This document shows, one piece after another, positions 10,067 through 21,189 of a stretch of DNA of 64,000 nt. The stretch is from positions 29,988,001 to 30,052,000 of the forward strand of contig NC_059385.1 of assembly GCF_019703515.2 (NCBI RefSeq), given 5' to 3'. The translations under genes were made by a program, and so were the position numbers. This stretch comes from Myxocyprinus asiaticus (lineage: Eukaryota; Chordata; Actinopteri; Cypriniformes; Catostomidae). The stretch's first letter is position 1; each line of letters begins with the position of its first letter. The notes under the pieces are model-generated. The model was not told the origin of the DNA and did not search any database. It was given only the letters and a program-made list of their open reading frames with translations.

Positions 10067-10400
10067 CAGGGGAGCGTTTCCCAAAAGCATCGTTAGACTA
10101 CTGTGGTCAAAAGTTCCATCACTGCCAACATAGTTCAACGATTTGGTGTTTCCCGAAACTGTAGTTCCAACAAACATTCGCAAACAGCATCGCAAAGTTG
10201 TGTGGTTGAAACTAAAGCTCTTTACCTGTAGTTAGAAGCATAGTTCCTTATTAGTTTACTGTGTGGATCTCATTTGACATCACTGAGGCTTCTGTTTCTT
10301 TCATTCATGTCAAGACTTTGACCACATTTACATGCATTTAAGAAAAATTTATTCCAGGGTTTTGCAGAAAGCGGCGTTCTGAAATGTCACATAAATGCAA
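10067..10400 (+). mobile_element. Transposon end, left arm around exon C
   Basis: Starts CAGGGGAGCGTTTCCCAAAA and continues with gcatcgttag. The ~330 bp is an imperfect inverted copy of 12320-12659; shared blocks include tggtgtttcccgaaac, gcatagttccttgttagttt-like sequence, tacatgcatttaagaaaaa and attccagggttttgcagaaa. Only the outward-facing terminus is present. The 'tttcccaaaagcatcgtta' terminus is one I recognise from many fish intergenic sequences. Confidence 0.82.
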
Positions 10401-10825
10401 GTCCAACTGTTTAAAGGCCCAGCTGTTTAAAGGCTGTTTAAAGGCACTTTTTACCCATAAACTTTAGCTCCAAAAACGCTTTCCTGATATTCAGGGGACA
10501 CATATGCTCAAAGGACATCTGGAGAAATTATACAGTGTTGCTTTTTGAGGAGATATATGTATTATGTCAAACCGATTTTCTGGTCAGAGGGATGATCAGA
10601 AGATCATAAAGAGCAAAGCTCAACACTGTACATCATTCATGTCTTTTTTCGATTACAGCTTTTGCTAGTGGCATTTGTCAAGAGTAGTTCTGTCTGTTAA
10701 CCACTCTTAAAACTGTCCTTGTTGTACTATTACTTGTCATAACTCATATAACATTAGCAGTTAACATTAGGGTTATTTTCTCTGGCCATATTTTAACCCC
10801 TTCTAAGAAGTATTAAAGCTTTCTG

Positions 10826-10970
10826 TGTGGAGTTTGCTCTGTTCTCCTTGTGTTGTCGGGGGTTTCCTCCTGGTGATTCGGTTTCCCCACACAATCCAAA
10901 AACATGCAGGTCAGTTGAATTAGAAACACTAAATTCACCGTAGGTATGAATGCATTTGTCTGTCAATATA
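10826..10970 (+). repeat. SINE-like repeat core, copy 1
   Basis: Contains a diverged form of the conserved fish block 'gagtttgcatgttctcc...gggtttcctcc...ggttt', followed by cacaatccaaaaacatgcaggtca and taaattcaccgtaggt. It resembles the central region of V-SINE-type elements; exact family not certain. Confidence 0.6.
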
Positions 10971-11084
10971 TGTGACTTGTCATAACTGATATACCACTAG
11001 CAGTCAACATTAGTGGTATTTTCTCTGGCTCAGCCTTCTAAGACATATTAAAGCAAACAAAAGGTCCTTTGTTAGAGTCACAGC

Positions 11085-11196
11085 CGACCCTGGGCTTTTC
11101 TGCATGGAGTTTGCATGTTCTCCTTGTGTTGGCGGGGGTTTCCTCCAGGTGCTCCGGTCAACTCTACATAGGATGAATGGATGGATGGATGGATGC
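11085..11196 (+). repeat. SINE-like repeat core, copy 2, with GGAT tail
   Basis: Second copy of the block at 10826 (catggagtttgcatgttctc), ending in a GGATGGATGGAT tail at about 11170-11196. It ends about 60 bp before exon C and so lies close to the splice acceptor. Confidence 0.65.
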
Positions 11197-11257
11197 TATT
11201 CTTTAAGATACTTTTTATTAGTCATGGGCTTACATTGACATCCCTTTGGTCCAACAG

Positions 11258-11421
11258 TGAAACCAGACCCTCCTGAGAAGGTGGTGGCCAAACCCGTAGC
11301 CAACAATGCACGAAGACTGGAGGTGACCTGGAACAGCCCCTCTACATGGCCCGATGTGGAGAGCTTCCCACTGAAGTACTTCCTGCGCTACCGGCCACTC
11401 ATCCGTGACCAGTGGCAGCAT
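11258..11421 (+). CDS. cntfr: cntfr exon C: first half of cytokine receptor domain 2
   Basis: Third visible cntfr exon, 164 bp. The acceptor is ccaacag ending at 11257 and the donor is a strong gtaagtg at 11422. It enters in phase 1 and leaves in phase 0. The peptide starts VKPDPPEKVVAKPV and contains RRLEVTW followed by SPSTWPDVESFPLKYFLRYR, ending RDQWQH. The VKPDPPE linker and PLKYFLRYRP strand are characteristic of CNTFR and closely match the mammalian sequence I recall. This half of the membrane-proximal domain contributes to the cytokine and gp130/LIFR interface in the family. The exon is bracketed by an inverted transposon-end pair (10067-10400 and 12320-12659). Confidence 0.97.
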
Positions 11422-12138
11422 GTAAGTGTGGATTAACTGCTTCTGTAGCTTCCTTTCCTTGTAGGTCATCCTTCCCTTGTGAAAAGTCCGTCTTAGACCA
11501 GCATAATATTTGAAGCTGGTTTATGCGAGTTAGTGCTGGTTTGATGCTGGTCTAGCTGGTGTACTAGCTTAGTTATACTGTTACACTGTAAAATTTAGCT
11601 TAGAAAAATGCTCATTCTGAATGTTCATATACCCTCAAATTGTCCCCATTCTGTTGAAAAGAAATGCTGCATACATTTTTGCATAAATTTAGATGTGTTA
11701 ACATTTACCTGTAGCGCTTCTGGTAATGCATTGCATGAGCAGTCTCTGAGAGATGGAAACCAGAAATCATTTGCATTCACAAACAATGTTCAGCGTGATT
11801 TGAATTATCACTCTAAAATTACATTTTTACTCCACTGACAGTTAGGTTTAGGGTTTGAGTTAGGGGTAGAGTTAAAAAAAAATGCATTCCTAATGACTGT
11901 ATTACATAATTTACAACTAAATATACAACTCACTTTTGGTGCCACCCAGTGGTAATTTTACCTGAAAATTGGTCAAAACTTTCATCTTCATACATTGGGG
12001 GCAGTGTATCAAATTTTAGTGAACACAGACTAATTTAAACAGCAGAACTTTCGACCTCCTGTTGCCGAATTCACAGTGTGATCAGTCTACTGGTTAAGCT
12101 GGTCAACTAATGCATTCTTACAAGTTTAGACATTTGAA

Positions 12139-12243
12139 CAGGGCTGCATTTCCCAAAAGCATTGCAAGCTTAAGTTGATTGTAGAGACTATTGCCACCAA
12201 TGGTTTCTACCATTTACTAAGGTTTACGATGTTTTTGGGAAAC
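12139..12243. mobile_element. Short palindromic MITE
   Basis: About 105 bp running from CAGGGCTGCATTTCCCAAAA to the inverse cgatgtttttgggaaac. It has both ends of the same family whose single ends flank exon C, showing that this family carries inverted termini. Confidence 0.65.
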
Positions 12244-12319
12244 TTAAACATATGAAAGCCTTGTTCTCCGACAGAAACCGTGTGATAAAGTGCTTTCTCT
12301 TAACAGCCTTTAATCCCAT

Positions 12320-12659
12320 GCATCACTGCATTTGTATTTACGTAATGTTTCAGAACGCCAGTTTCTGCAAAACCCTGGAATAAGCCTTTTTCTTAAATGC
12401 ATGTAAACGTGGTCAAATTGTTGACAGAAAGAAAGATACATATGGAATGGAAGTTTCAGAAGCCTAAACAAAGTCAAATGCTGTCCACACATCAAACTAA
12501 CAAGGAACTATGCTTCTAACCACAGCTGTAGTTCCAACCACACAACTGTGTGATGCTGTAACCACAGTTTCGGGAAACACCAAATTGTTCAACTATGTTG
12601 GTAATGATGGAACTTGCGACCATAGTTGACTAACGATGCTTTTAGGAAATAGACCCCTG
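12320..12659 (-). mobile_element. Transposon end, right arm around exon C
   Basis: Inverted partner of 10067-10400; the outer end reads ttaggaaatagacccctg on the + strand. It holds the outward-facing terminus only. Together the arms bracket 2.6 kb that includes exon C, two SINE-like repeats and the short MITE. Confidence 0.82.
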
Positions 12660-13369
12660 GTTGGGAACAATCAGCCAATGCACAAAACAAAACGAAAGCT
12701 GGTCAGCAGCTATGTTGGTCTTTTTAGCAGGGTTTAGAATATTCTTGCAACCATGTCATATTTTCTACAAGAATACAGCATACTTTGGTGTCAAAGTGTG
12801 CCAATGTGATTTTGTACCATTGTCATGTCTCTGCAAGAATCCAATTGTGTCCCTCCTACTCCTCAAAATGAAACTAGACATGCCCTTTGGAAACTGATTT
12901 GCTCACTAAGAAGTCATTCAGTGTTTTGGAGACAGTTGAAAACTAGATGATTTATATCCCACAGTCTCAGCTCATATATGCTGCCTTCCTGCTGAAATGA
13001 GACCCCTGTATGTCTACAAGTCAAAGAACATTTCTCACATTTATTTGTCTTGGTATTCTTGAATATATCCCTCTTGCATATCAAAGACTTAAAGAAAGGC
13101 AAATTAGACAGAGGCCAACATGGATAGGTTGCATGAAATGCCTTCATCCTCAAAAACCATGAAACACATCTTATTCCACCCTAAACAAAACCCAACTACT
13201 AAATTTCCAAAACAACTATTACTCAGTGCTGTACAGATCTTATTTTACTTCTCTGAGACCTCTACTCCTCTGAAACAAACCATTTCATCCCAAAAACAAG
13301 CTCATATCAGTTTGCAGCAAAGACCATATTGAAGTCCATCACATCGAGGTGGAAAGCTCATCCGTCTTG

Positions 13370-13640
13370 TGAAGGGCCACATTTCAGCTGCACCTCATAT
13401 GTGCACTCACGTAGTGTATCACAGTGAGAGGGCTTCAGAGAGATGAAAGAGCCAGCTCGGCGCGGGGAGCACGGAGTAAGAAGTCATTCATTCTGCTGAG
13501 GAATGAGGAGATGGCAGGTGGAACAGACCTCGTTGAGCAATGGATGACTCAGAGCTGCCTGCGATCTGATGCCAAAATGTGGCATGGAAACAATTATGTG
13601 CTTTTAGTTAGTGGATAAATAATCATTAATATTTAAAATG
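13370..13640. promoter_or_regulatory. Possible conserved non-coding element
   Basis: Non-repetitive, balanced composition, no transposon ends, within an otherwise repeat-filled intron. I have no alignment, so this is only a candidate enhancer location. Confidence 0.2.
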
Positions 13641-13734
13641 AATAAAGTATCTTCCAGTTGGATTCAGTTGCAGGTTTAGAAACAAAATTCGGTTAATAGT
13701 ACACTTAATGAGCTGTTTCTTAGATCAGAGGCCA

Positions 13735-14345
13735 ATGCTTGTCCAAGCTATGGTGTTCTGGGTGGTTGTTAGCATGTTGCTTGGGTGTTGTAAGTAGTTG
13801 TTAGCATTTTTCAATGCAGATTCTAGGTGTTTTCTATGCCATAGCATTGCTCTGCAGTTGCTAGGTGTTTTGGGTGGTTGTTAGCAGTTTGCTATGCAGT
13901 TGCTTGGGTGTCCTATATAGTTGCCAGGGCATTGGTATCTGGTTGAAAGGAGGTTTTGGGGGCTTTACTATGCAGTTCCTAGGGTGTTCTTGGTGGTTGT
14001 TAGCATGTTGCCATGCAGAGGTTTGGGTTTTCCAGGTGGTTGCCTGGGAATTGCTAGGGTGTTCTTGGTGGTTGCTTTGCAGTTTCAATGTGGTTGCTAG
14101 GCTGTTAGAAGCTTGCTGTGCAGTTGCTTGGGTGTCCTAAATTGTTGCCAGGGCATTGGTATGCAGTTGCAGGGATGTTCTGGGTGGTTGTCAGCATGTT
14201 GTTGTGTAGTTGCTAGGGTGTTCTAGGCATTGCTTTGTGGTTGCTAGGGTATTTTGGGTCATTGCTAGGGCATTGCTATGTGATTGATAGGGTGTTTTTG
14301 GGTGGTTGTTAAGATGTTGCTATGAAGTTGTTAGGGTTATTTTCT
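13735..14345 (+). repeat. Imperfect minisatellite, 'ggttgctagggtgttct' core
   Basis: Degenerate tandem array of units such as ggtggttgttagcatgttgc, atgcagttgcttgggtgtcc and gttgccagggcattggta, repeated with many substitutions. Frames open through it on both strands are artefacts of the G/T-rich units. This array type is, from memory, common in fish introns. Confidence 0.88.
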
Positions 14346-14420
14346 GGATTGCTAAGTATGATTAATAATAATAGCGAACACCACTAATAAATACAAAAAT
14401 TAAATATTATACAGTGTATA

Positions 14421-14424
<4 letters not shown>

Positions 14425-14458
<34 letters not shown>
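14425..14458. repeat. (AT)n microsatellite
   Basis: Uninterrupted AT run, 45 bp upstream of a GT microsatellite. Confidence 0.95.
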
Positions 14459-14461
<3 letters not shown>

Positions 14462-14501
14462 TACAGTATATAAGGCAAGCATCACTATACGGTATGTATA
14501 T

Positions 14502-14503
<2 letters not shown>

Positions 14504-14555
<52 letters not shown>
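14504..14555. repeat. (GT)n microsatellite
   Basis: About twenty-six GT units. With the nearby AT run it forms a compound microsatellite that could adopt left-handed DNA. Confidence 0.95.
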
Positions 14556-14556
<1 letters not shown>

Positions 14557-14579
14557 ATTCATTTTTTCGTGAATTCAGT

Positions 14580-15640
14580 GCTTCAACACAAAGCCATCTT
14601 TCATAAGAGCTTAGTGGAAGCCATTTTAAGAGATCAATACACACTTTGCTGCATTCCATGAAATCATATCCATTTATAAAACATCAAAATTGTACTTAGT
14701 AGTTTGTTCTTGATCCATCTATTAAATCTCAAATGAAACAATAACAAGAGCAATCACTTGGTAAAACTCACAGCAATGCGTGGCCTAACATTGACATGCT
14801 CATAATTAGAGAGTAGAAATAATTTGGATGACTCAGATGAATGGACAGAGAAATTCAATGGATCAATATTTCTGCTCAGTTGTAACTGACTCAGATGAAG
14901 AGACATATGGTACTGTGAAGCTTTAAAAAGCAATGACATTTAAAAGTCTACTCAAAGAGCAACGAAAGTGTAGAATAATTATTAGAGAGATATGCATACT
15001 TTTACACCGACTGAGTGAGGATTTTTTTTTTTTTCATTCTGTACAAGGTGGCAGAATGGACAGTTATGCCTGATGTAAAAATGTATGACCACCATTGCAT
15101 TAGAATATCAAAGATAGATAGAATTGCATATGAAAGCAAATGTTCTGGTGTTATGGATCAAGCTAAAATAAAATGGTTGCAATAATACGGTTATGTATGC
15201 ATTTAATTAGTGTGTGCATTTGCAGAACAGGTGAAATCATGTTAATCGTGAGTCATTCTGGAGAGAGACCTGAATGATGAATTGAAAAAGATGGGAGCAG
15301 AGAAAAGACATGAGACAGCTGTGGAATGACTGCATATGATTTACGCTCTGTCTTTTGCCCAGGAAAGCAGCAGGATAGAGAGAGAAAAAAGGGAAGGGTG
15401 GCGGAGTAAAAAACGGTGTGGTGGGCCATTTTACTTCTTCGCTCCTTTCATTCCCAGAAATGATGTATTTAAACTCGGACTTTAACAAGCCACTCTGGTG
15501 CCACTCAGCCAAATGAGAAAAAATCTGCTCTTGACCATTGGGAGCCAGAGAGCAGATTAATTTTCTCGTTTAGAGGCCAAGCTTCATAGAGCACCATGCA
15601 GGTGACTGAAATGTGACTGCAGATCGAATGGCACTTGGGT
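14580..15640. promoter_or_regulatory. Unique sequence, possible conserved elements
   Basis: A kilobase without recognisable transposon sequence. Sub-blocks around 14790-14950 and 15110-15330 contain ATTA/TAAT and ATTTGCAT-like homeodomain/POU-type words and tgactcag AP-1-like words. These are short motifs, expected by chance at some rate; the region is only flagged as a place to test conservation. Confidence 0.22.
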
Positions 15641-15839
15641 TATTGTACCTTTGGGCATCACAGTGATGGACAACATTAAGGCCACTTACACACTAATACT
15701 TTTTTGTTTGAAAACGCATTAATTTTGCCATATTTATGGCTCTAATCCACACTGGATGGATCCAGACTTTCAAAAATGCTTTTCATATATGCATACTTTC
15801 AAAATTATTGAATTAATTAAGCTGCCCGAATTAAACCTG

Positions 15840-17036
15840 TATTGATTTAGATGAACGGAGAATCTAAAGTGAAATGGAGGAAGATGGAAATTTATCAAAT
15901 GGGGGAACCAAATAATATATCCCTGTTTCTACCCAAACAAAGCAACAAATTTAAATCAATAGATATATTTGTATTAATAGTGCTTTTTAAATTTAGTTAG
16001 AAAAAAAGAAACATTTTAAAATTAAGAAAGATATAGTTCATTTACAAGAAATTGCTAAAGATCCTGATTTCATGCCAAATAGATAATACATTTAAGTTTT
16101 GGGCAGATAGAGGTCTGAAAAAATAACACCAACAGTTCACTGATATAGGAATGGATACCTTTTCAAACCTAGCAATAAAGTAGAGCTTCCAAATTCACAA
16201 TTTTTTAATTATTTACAGGTAAGAAGTTATTTATTAACAGAAGTTAAAGTAAAATAAATAAAAAAGGAAATGCATCCATTAATAAATTTAAATAATCGAT
16301 ACATACAACTAATCCAATACAACTTTTAGGAATTTTAAAGAGTGCACTTGAAAGAGATATACTACAGGACACTCTGAATACAATTATATGTAGGTGGGAG
16401 AATGAAATAAAAATAAAAATAAGTCAGCAAGACTGGGAAGAAATATCATAATACATTCCATATTTTTATAACACCTTCTATTCAAAGTAAATACAATAGC
16501 ATGGTAAAAAGGGATTGTTGGAGAAATTGTGGAGCAAAAAGGCTCATTACAGTCAAATTCTATATGAATGCTCTAAACTGACAACTTATTAGAATTAAGT
16601 GATTAGACAGGTTAATTTAATATTTAACTGCACAACAAAAATACATCCAGAAATATTTAGGGTAATCAGAATAGCAGCTTTGAAACAGATTACAAAAAAT
16701 AGGCTTAAACCAGAACCCCCACAATTTCAAAGATGGAGAGAAATGATTTCGGAAATATACCAAATGGAGAAAGTAACATTTAAAATTAATAATAAAAGTC
16801 TGGAATGTGAACATAAATGGGATTTGCTTAAAAATATTATAAATTAATTTAGATAGATTGTTTCCTTCAGATTCTAGATTTTTTTAACAAAATTAGTTAA
16901 AATATGAGGTATGATGTCCTATCTCATTTAATATTTCAAAATAAAAAGGAGGGGATGCCTTAACTTTATTTCCACTTTATTACTTTCTTGATGTACAATT
17001 TGTACATTGTCTTTAGTAAAAAAAAAAAAAAAAAAG
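15840..17036 (+). mobile_element. L1-like LINE 3' fragment
   Basis: A-rich strand with relics of a non-LTR ORF2 C-terminus: frames reading FWADRGLKK, NLAIK and WENEIKIKISQQDWEEIS in order, then a longer open tail at 16599-16847. It ends in a 3' untranslated stretch and a poly-A tract at about 17018-17035. 5' truncation and multiple stops are typical of dead LINE copies. The protein style fits L1/Tx1-type ORF2 rather than the RTE or L2 type. Confidence 0.7.
16599..16847 (+). pseudogene. LINE ORF2 C-terminal remnant
   Basis: 82-codon frame beginning with an internal Met. The segment PPQFQRWREMISEIYQMEKV and the C-terminus LLKNIIN resemble the end of L1-type ORF2 proteins (W...M..IY.ME). It lacks the endonuclease and reverse transcriptase domains, which are upstream and mostly deleted. 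Confidence 0.6.
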
Positions 17037-18898
17037 GAAACATTGTTTTTTTTTTTTTTATAAAAAGCATAAAAAAGGTTAATTGGTTAATTAAAAAGTG
17101 AGCACTTGGAATACTGTATGCAAAATATTGGTATGCAATAATAAGACGTATTTGTTCTTTTTATAAAAAGAACAAATTTTGTGTGCTGCTTATAATGCTT
17201 ATTGCTTATATTATTATAACTTCAAGTAAAATACTGTACGTATGTTCATCTCGAGTCCAGGAAAGACGGGATTTGGGTGGCATTCACCCCTTTCCATAGC
17301 AATCTTGAGCTTTTAATATTTAAAAAACAATTATTGTTTGCAGGTATCATATTAATCCATCCTACTGGCTGTTTTATAGATAACCTAATATATTATGTTT
17401 ATATTTTCAAAGATATTTTTTGCTATGGCTAAAGAGGGTAAATTTAAAGCAATCTATCTGCTGAAAATCTACATTTAGATTCTAAAATAAATAATTTATC
17501 ATGAAGAGTCGATTTTGTGGATTTATAAGATTTTATTTGTAAAGTGTGCTTTAAGAGACACGGGGGAGTGACTTGATTGCATCAGAGATGTCATTTTACT
17601 CACAGCTGATTGGTTCAGCATCTGTTAGCGATCTGTAATCCAGAACGAAACTGCTTCGGAGCAGGTTAACCGTGTAGTGTAAGTTGCTATGGCGATGAAC
17701 ACCGCTAAAAGCTGACCAATTTTCATGGTACCTAAAACCTGGGGTTGAGGCAAACTAAACTAAAACTTCCCTGGCTAGCCACTGAAACCGACTTCATGGT
17801 ACAGGCCTCTGGTTTCAATCGTAGTTTTTTTGCTTGTTTGCTAACTGAATAAAACTTTTATCTTCCTCAAGCAAGCATACAGTATATGTTTTTTGTCCAC
17901 ATTATTGAAACATTGTTTGCATCTTGTTGTTTCAATCCAGAATGTTTTATGCAATATCCCAAATTTTCATAAATATATGTGGATGGAAACCCAATTTATA
18001 AATTATTCTCTGCCCACTTACAAATGAAGAGACTAACAAATGCAGTTGGTTTGTTTTTGTGTTTGTTTGTTTGTTTGTTTTCATTTAAAGGGGCAAATAC
18101 ACTTTAAAGGTGTATTATTATTATTATTACTATTATTATTAATTAATTTATTTATTGATTATTATACTTTATACTGACATCTGTCAGTGTGGATGCACCA
18201 TCACGTTAAATAAAACATTTTCAGTTACTGATGCAAAATATATGTTTTGTCTGATGTCAGTATAGAAATGCCCTGCTCACAGTCAGCTATTATTAATTTA
18301 TGAACGGAAGTGTCAATTAACATTTAATTATTACTTACTGAGGTTACTGAGATAAAGTTAGGTATTTGGACAGTCATAAGATCTTATGTCGGCCTGTAAA
18401 ATAAAACAGCTTATTAGGTTTATATGATTGGATTATTCAACTCATGTGAGTGTACATCATTTAAAATGTCTCGGTTACGAACGTAACCTTGGTTCCCTGA
18501 GAGGGAACAAGACGTTGTGTAATGACGCAATTGGGACTATGTCAGTGGTCTCGCATGGTCTGAAGCTTGTATACAATCACGCCAAGATGCCCATATGGAG
18601 CCATGTCACGGGCTCTATATAGATGAGCGCTTGGCGCAGTCTTGCCAGATCTTCTGTAAAAGGCATGAGCCTATGCAGCAATTAGAGAGTATGGCCAGCT
18701 ACGCAATGTCTCGTTCCCTCTCAGGGAACCAAGGTTACGTTCGTAACCAAGACGTTCCCTTCCAAGGAAACATCGATGTTGCGTAATGACGCAACTGGGA
18801 CGAGATACCATCACGCCATGCAAACAGTAGCTGCCAACTCTCTAAGCCCATGTGGCAAGCTTACAGCAGTGCACAAGTGAGCTAAAGAAATAGAAATC

Positions 18899-19636
18899 TC
18901 AAAAACTCGCTCCTGATACAACAGAGAGAACTTGGGATGCAGGAGACAAACTCTTGTCCAAATTATAAAATCTAACAAAAGTATGCAGAGAGGACCATCC
19001 TGCCACCATACAGATGTCTTCCAAGGATGCACCTCTAACCAATGCCCATGATGATGCCATGCTCCTTGTGGAATGGGCTCGAATACCCAGAGGCGAAGAC
19101 AAACCATACGCCTCGTAAGCACTCAATATTGCATCCACAATCCAATGATACAGTCTCTGCTTGGACACGAAACACCCATGTTGCGGCCACCAAAGCCAAC
19201 AAACAACTGCTCTGACTGTACGGTCAACATAAACCCACAGAGCCCGTACTGGGCAGAGCATATGTAGCCTCTTATGCTCCTTCAACTCAAATGGTGGAGG
19301 AGAAAAGAACGGCAAATTAATAATCTGCGAGCAAAAGGACGTAGAGATGACTTTAGGCAAACAGTCCAAACATGGTCTCAATACAACCTTAGATAACCCT
19401 GGTGCAAAATCCATGCACAAGTATGATGTCAATGCTAATAACAGTGTCGTTTGAAGAGTCAGAAATGTATCAGATACTGATGTTAAAGGCTCGAACAGAG
19501 CAGCCGAGAGCGACTCTAACACCATAGATAAATCCCATACAAGGACGCGTGCTCCATGCATAAAATGAGAGACAAGAGTATGTCTTCCAATAGAAACTCC
19601 ATTCACCAGCGCATGCTCAGCCGCTATAGCGGCCAC
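18899..19636 (-). pseudogene. DIRS tyrosine recombinase
   Basis: 245-codon frame encoding the core of a DIRS-type tyrosine recombinase, which integrates circular cDNA without an LTR integrase. Visible motifs in order: SKVVLRP with the first catalytic Arg, GIRAHSTRSMASSWALVRGA with the H-x-x-R box, GWSSLHTFVRFYNLD with the final Tyr. The usual upstream part is displaced to another frame at 19776-20114 (LNARTPSTRRL), so there is a frameshift near 19640-19780. The catalytic residues themselves look intact; the enzyme is broken by the frame change. Confidence 0.87.
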
Positions 19637-19775
19637 ATAAACTTTAAGCGTTGCTGGGGTAACCCTGGCCCCAAAACGCTTTTTCAGAAAAATCCAGCAC
19701 TAACCCAACTGGGGAGTGGACTGGATCCTTACTCCGTGCTGTGCACAAAGAGGCAAAAATACGGCATTTAAACGT

Positions 19776-20114
19776 TTATAACCTTCTCGTTGACGGAGTT
19801 CTAGCATTTAAGATGGTATCAACCACAGCTGGTGATAAACCATCATTCAAAAGAGGACCCCGGTGAGAGGCCAAACCCACAATTTCCATATCTCGGGCCG
19901 GGGGTGCCCAATATTGCCCCCTGCTTAAGACAATATGTCCATTCTGACTGGAATCTACCAAGGCATTCTCTCCAGGAGAGAGACCAGAGACAGCACATTG
20001 TCCTGTGGCCAAAGAAGAATGCAACATGCCAGCCTTAGCATGGCACGAGTGCGCACCCCTCCCTGGCGGTTGATGTAGCCACCACTGACCTGTTATCCGA
20101 TCGGATGAGGACAT
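19776..20114 (-). pseudogene. DIRS recombinase N-terminal part, out of frame
   Basis: 112-codon frame ending LNARTPSTRRL, the segment that normally leads straight into the recombinase N-terminal domain (compare the second DIRS at 30.1 kb, which has VRTPSTRPLYAFKWHLF). Its frame does not join that of 18899-19636. Confidence 0.65.
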
Positions 20115-20336
20115 GACTGCCCCGAATTTATGGAAGGAAAAACCTCAAAGCCAACAGCACTGTTAGCATCTCCAGACAGTTTATGTGCCAGTTCAGCCGC
20201 TGACCTGTCCATACTTCTTTAGCAGGATGGTTCTCGTACACAGCGCCCCAACCCATAGAGGAGGCATCTGTCGTCATCACCTTGCGGCGACACACCAGTC
20301 CAACAGATCATCCATCCACAGAATGTGGTTCCGTTT

Positions 20337-20939
20337 CTATTGTAACAGAGCTTGGTGGCACCCACACATCACTCTAATGGGATGAAACGCATGTGTCAGT
20401 GGTTGAAGTCCCTTTACAGAATTCATCCAACACTGAAAAGGTCTCACATGCAACATGCCCAGGGGAATGACAGCGGATGCCATGATCAAAAGCCTGTGAA
20501 ACATTCTCACAGGGAGAATGTGTCCCACTTTGAACATCACTAGACACTGGCTGAATGACAGAACGCAAGTTGGAGACAGGCACACCTGCCTTGTCCGTAA
20601 GTCTAGCTCCACCCCAAGAAACAGCATCTGTTGCCTTGGCAACAAAATGCTCTTGTCTAGGTTGACTCACTGCCCTAGATTGTTCAAGTGACTGAGAACA
20701 ACATCTCGGTGTTGGGCAGCCAAACTCTCTGAGTGAGCTAACACCAACCAATTGTCAATATAATTCAATATGTGGATGCTCTGAAGCCAAAAGGGCATCA
20801 GTACTGCATTCATGCACCCTTGTGAACATAAGAAAATGCCTGTGCCTTGGCGTAATTTGAATGTGAAATAAGCATCCTTCAAATCTACTGTCACAAACCA
20901 GTCCCCCGGCTGCACTGTTGACATTATTCTATAAAACAA
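20337..20939 (-). pseudogene. DIRS reverse transcriptase / RNase H remnant
   Basis: Overlapping minus-strand frames carry RT motifs: PGDWFVTVDLKDAYF (motif A region with the first catalytic Asp) and NYIDNWLVLAHSES (motif C; normally Y-I-D-D-W), followed in another frame by LFLGVELDLRTRQVCLS, the RT/RNase H connection. The second Asp of the YxDD box is Asn (20751-20762), and the frame changes near 20670. It could not reverse transcribe. Confidence 0.85.
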
Positions 20940-21189
20940 AAATGCATTCTCTCTCGTTCAGATTACTCAATTCGGAATGCCTTGTAACTGCTGCAAGCCA
21001 TCACATGGGCAGACAAAGGAATTAATGCATGATTCTCTATTGCAGGGCAACGACTCTTGGCTTACCATTGGTGGCCGCCTTGCAGTCAGCGGCACAGTGG
21101 AGGGAAGCCCTTATGCCTACATCTTTGTGACTGATTGAATGTGGTTTAACAATGTTTGCCTTATATTTAGGCATAAAGACTGTCATCCT

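Larger units (their letters stand above)
7986..11257 (+). other. cntfr: cntfr intron B-C (3.3 kb)
   Basis: Phase-1 intron with donor gtacgg and acceptor ccaacag. Contents: a poly-T run at about 8410-8424, an AATAAT run at 8700-8718, an AT microsatellite, unremarkable unique sequence at 8915-10060, an arm of the inverted repeat around exon C, and two SINE-like repeats with a GGAT tail. No other coding sequence seen. Confidence 0.88.

Noticed and set aside
13865..14140. 91-codon frame over the G/T-rich minisatellite
   Set aside because: Generated by repeated ggttgctagg-type units; a frame is also open on the opposite strand.
13735..14345. CRISPR-like array
   Set aside because: The repeats are degenerate with no constant spacer structure, in a vertebrate nuclear intron; it is a minisatellite.
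15237..15512. 91-codon minus-strand frame
   Set aside because: No homology recognised and no splice sites supporting an exon; treated as non-coding unique sequence.
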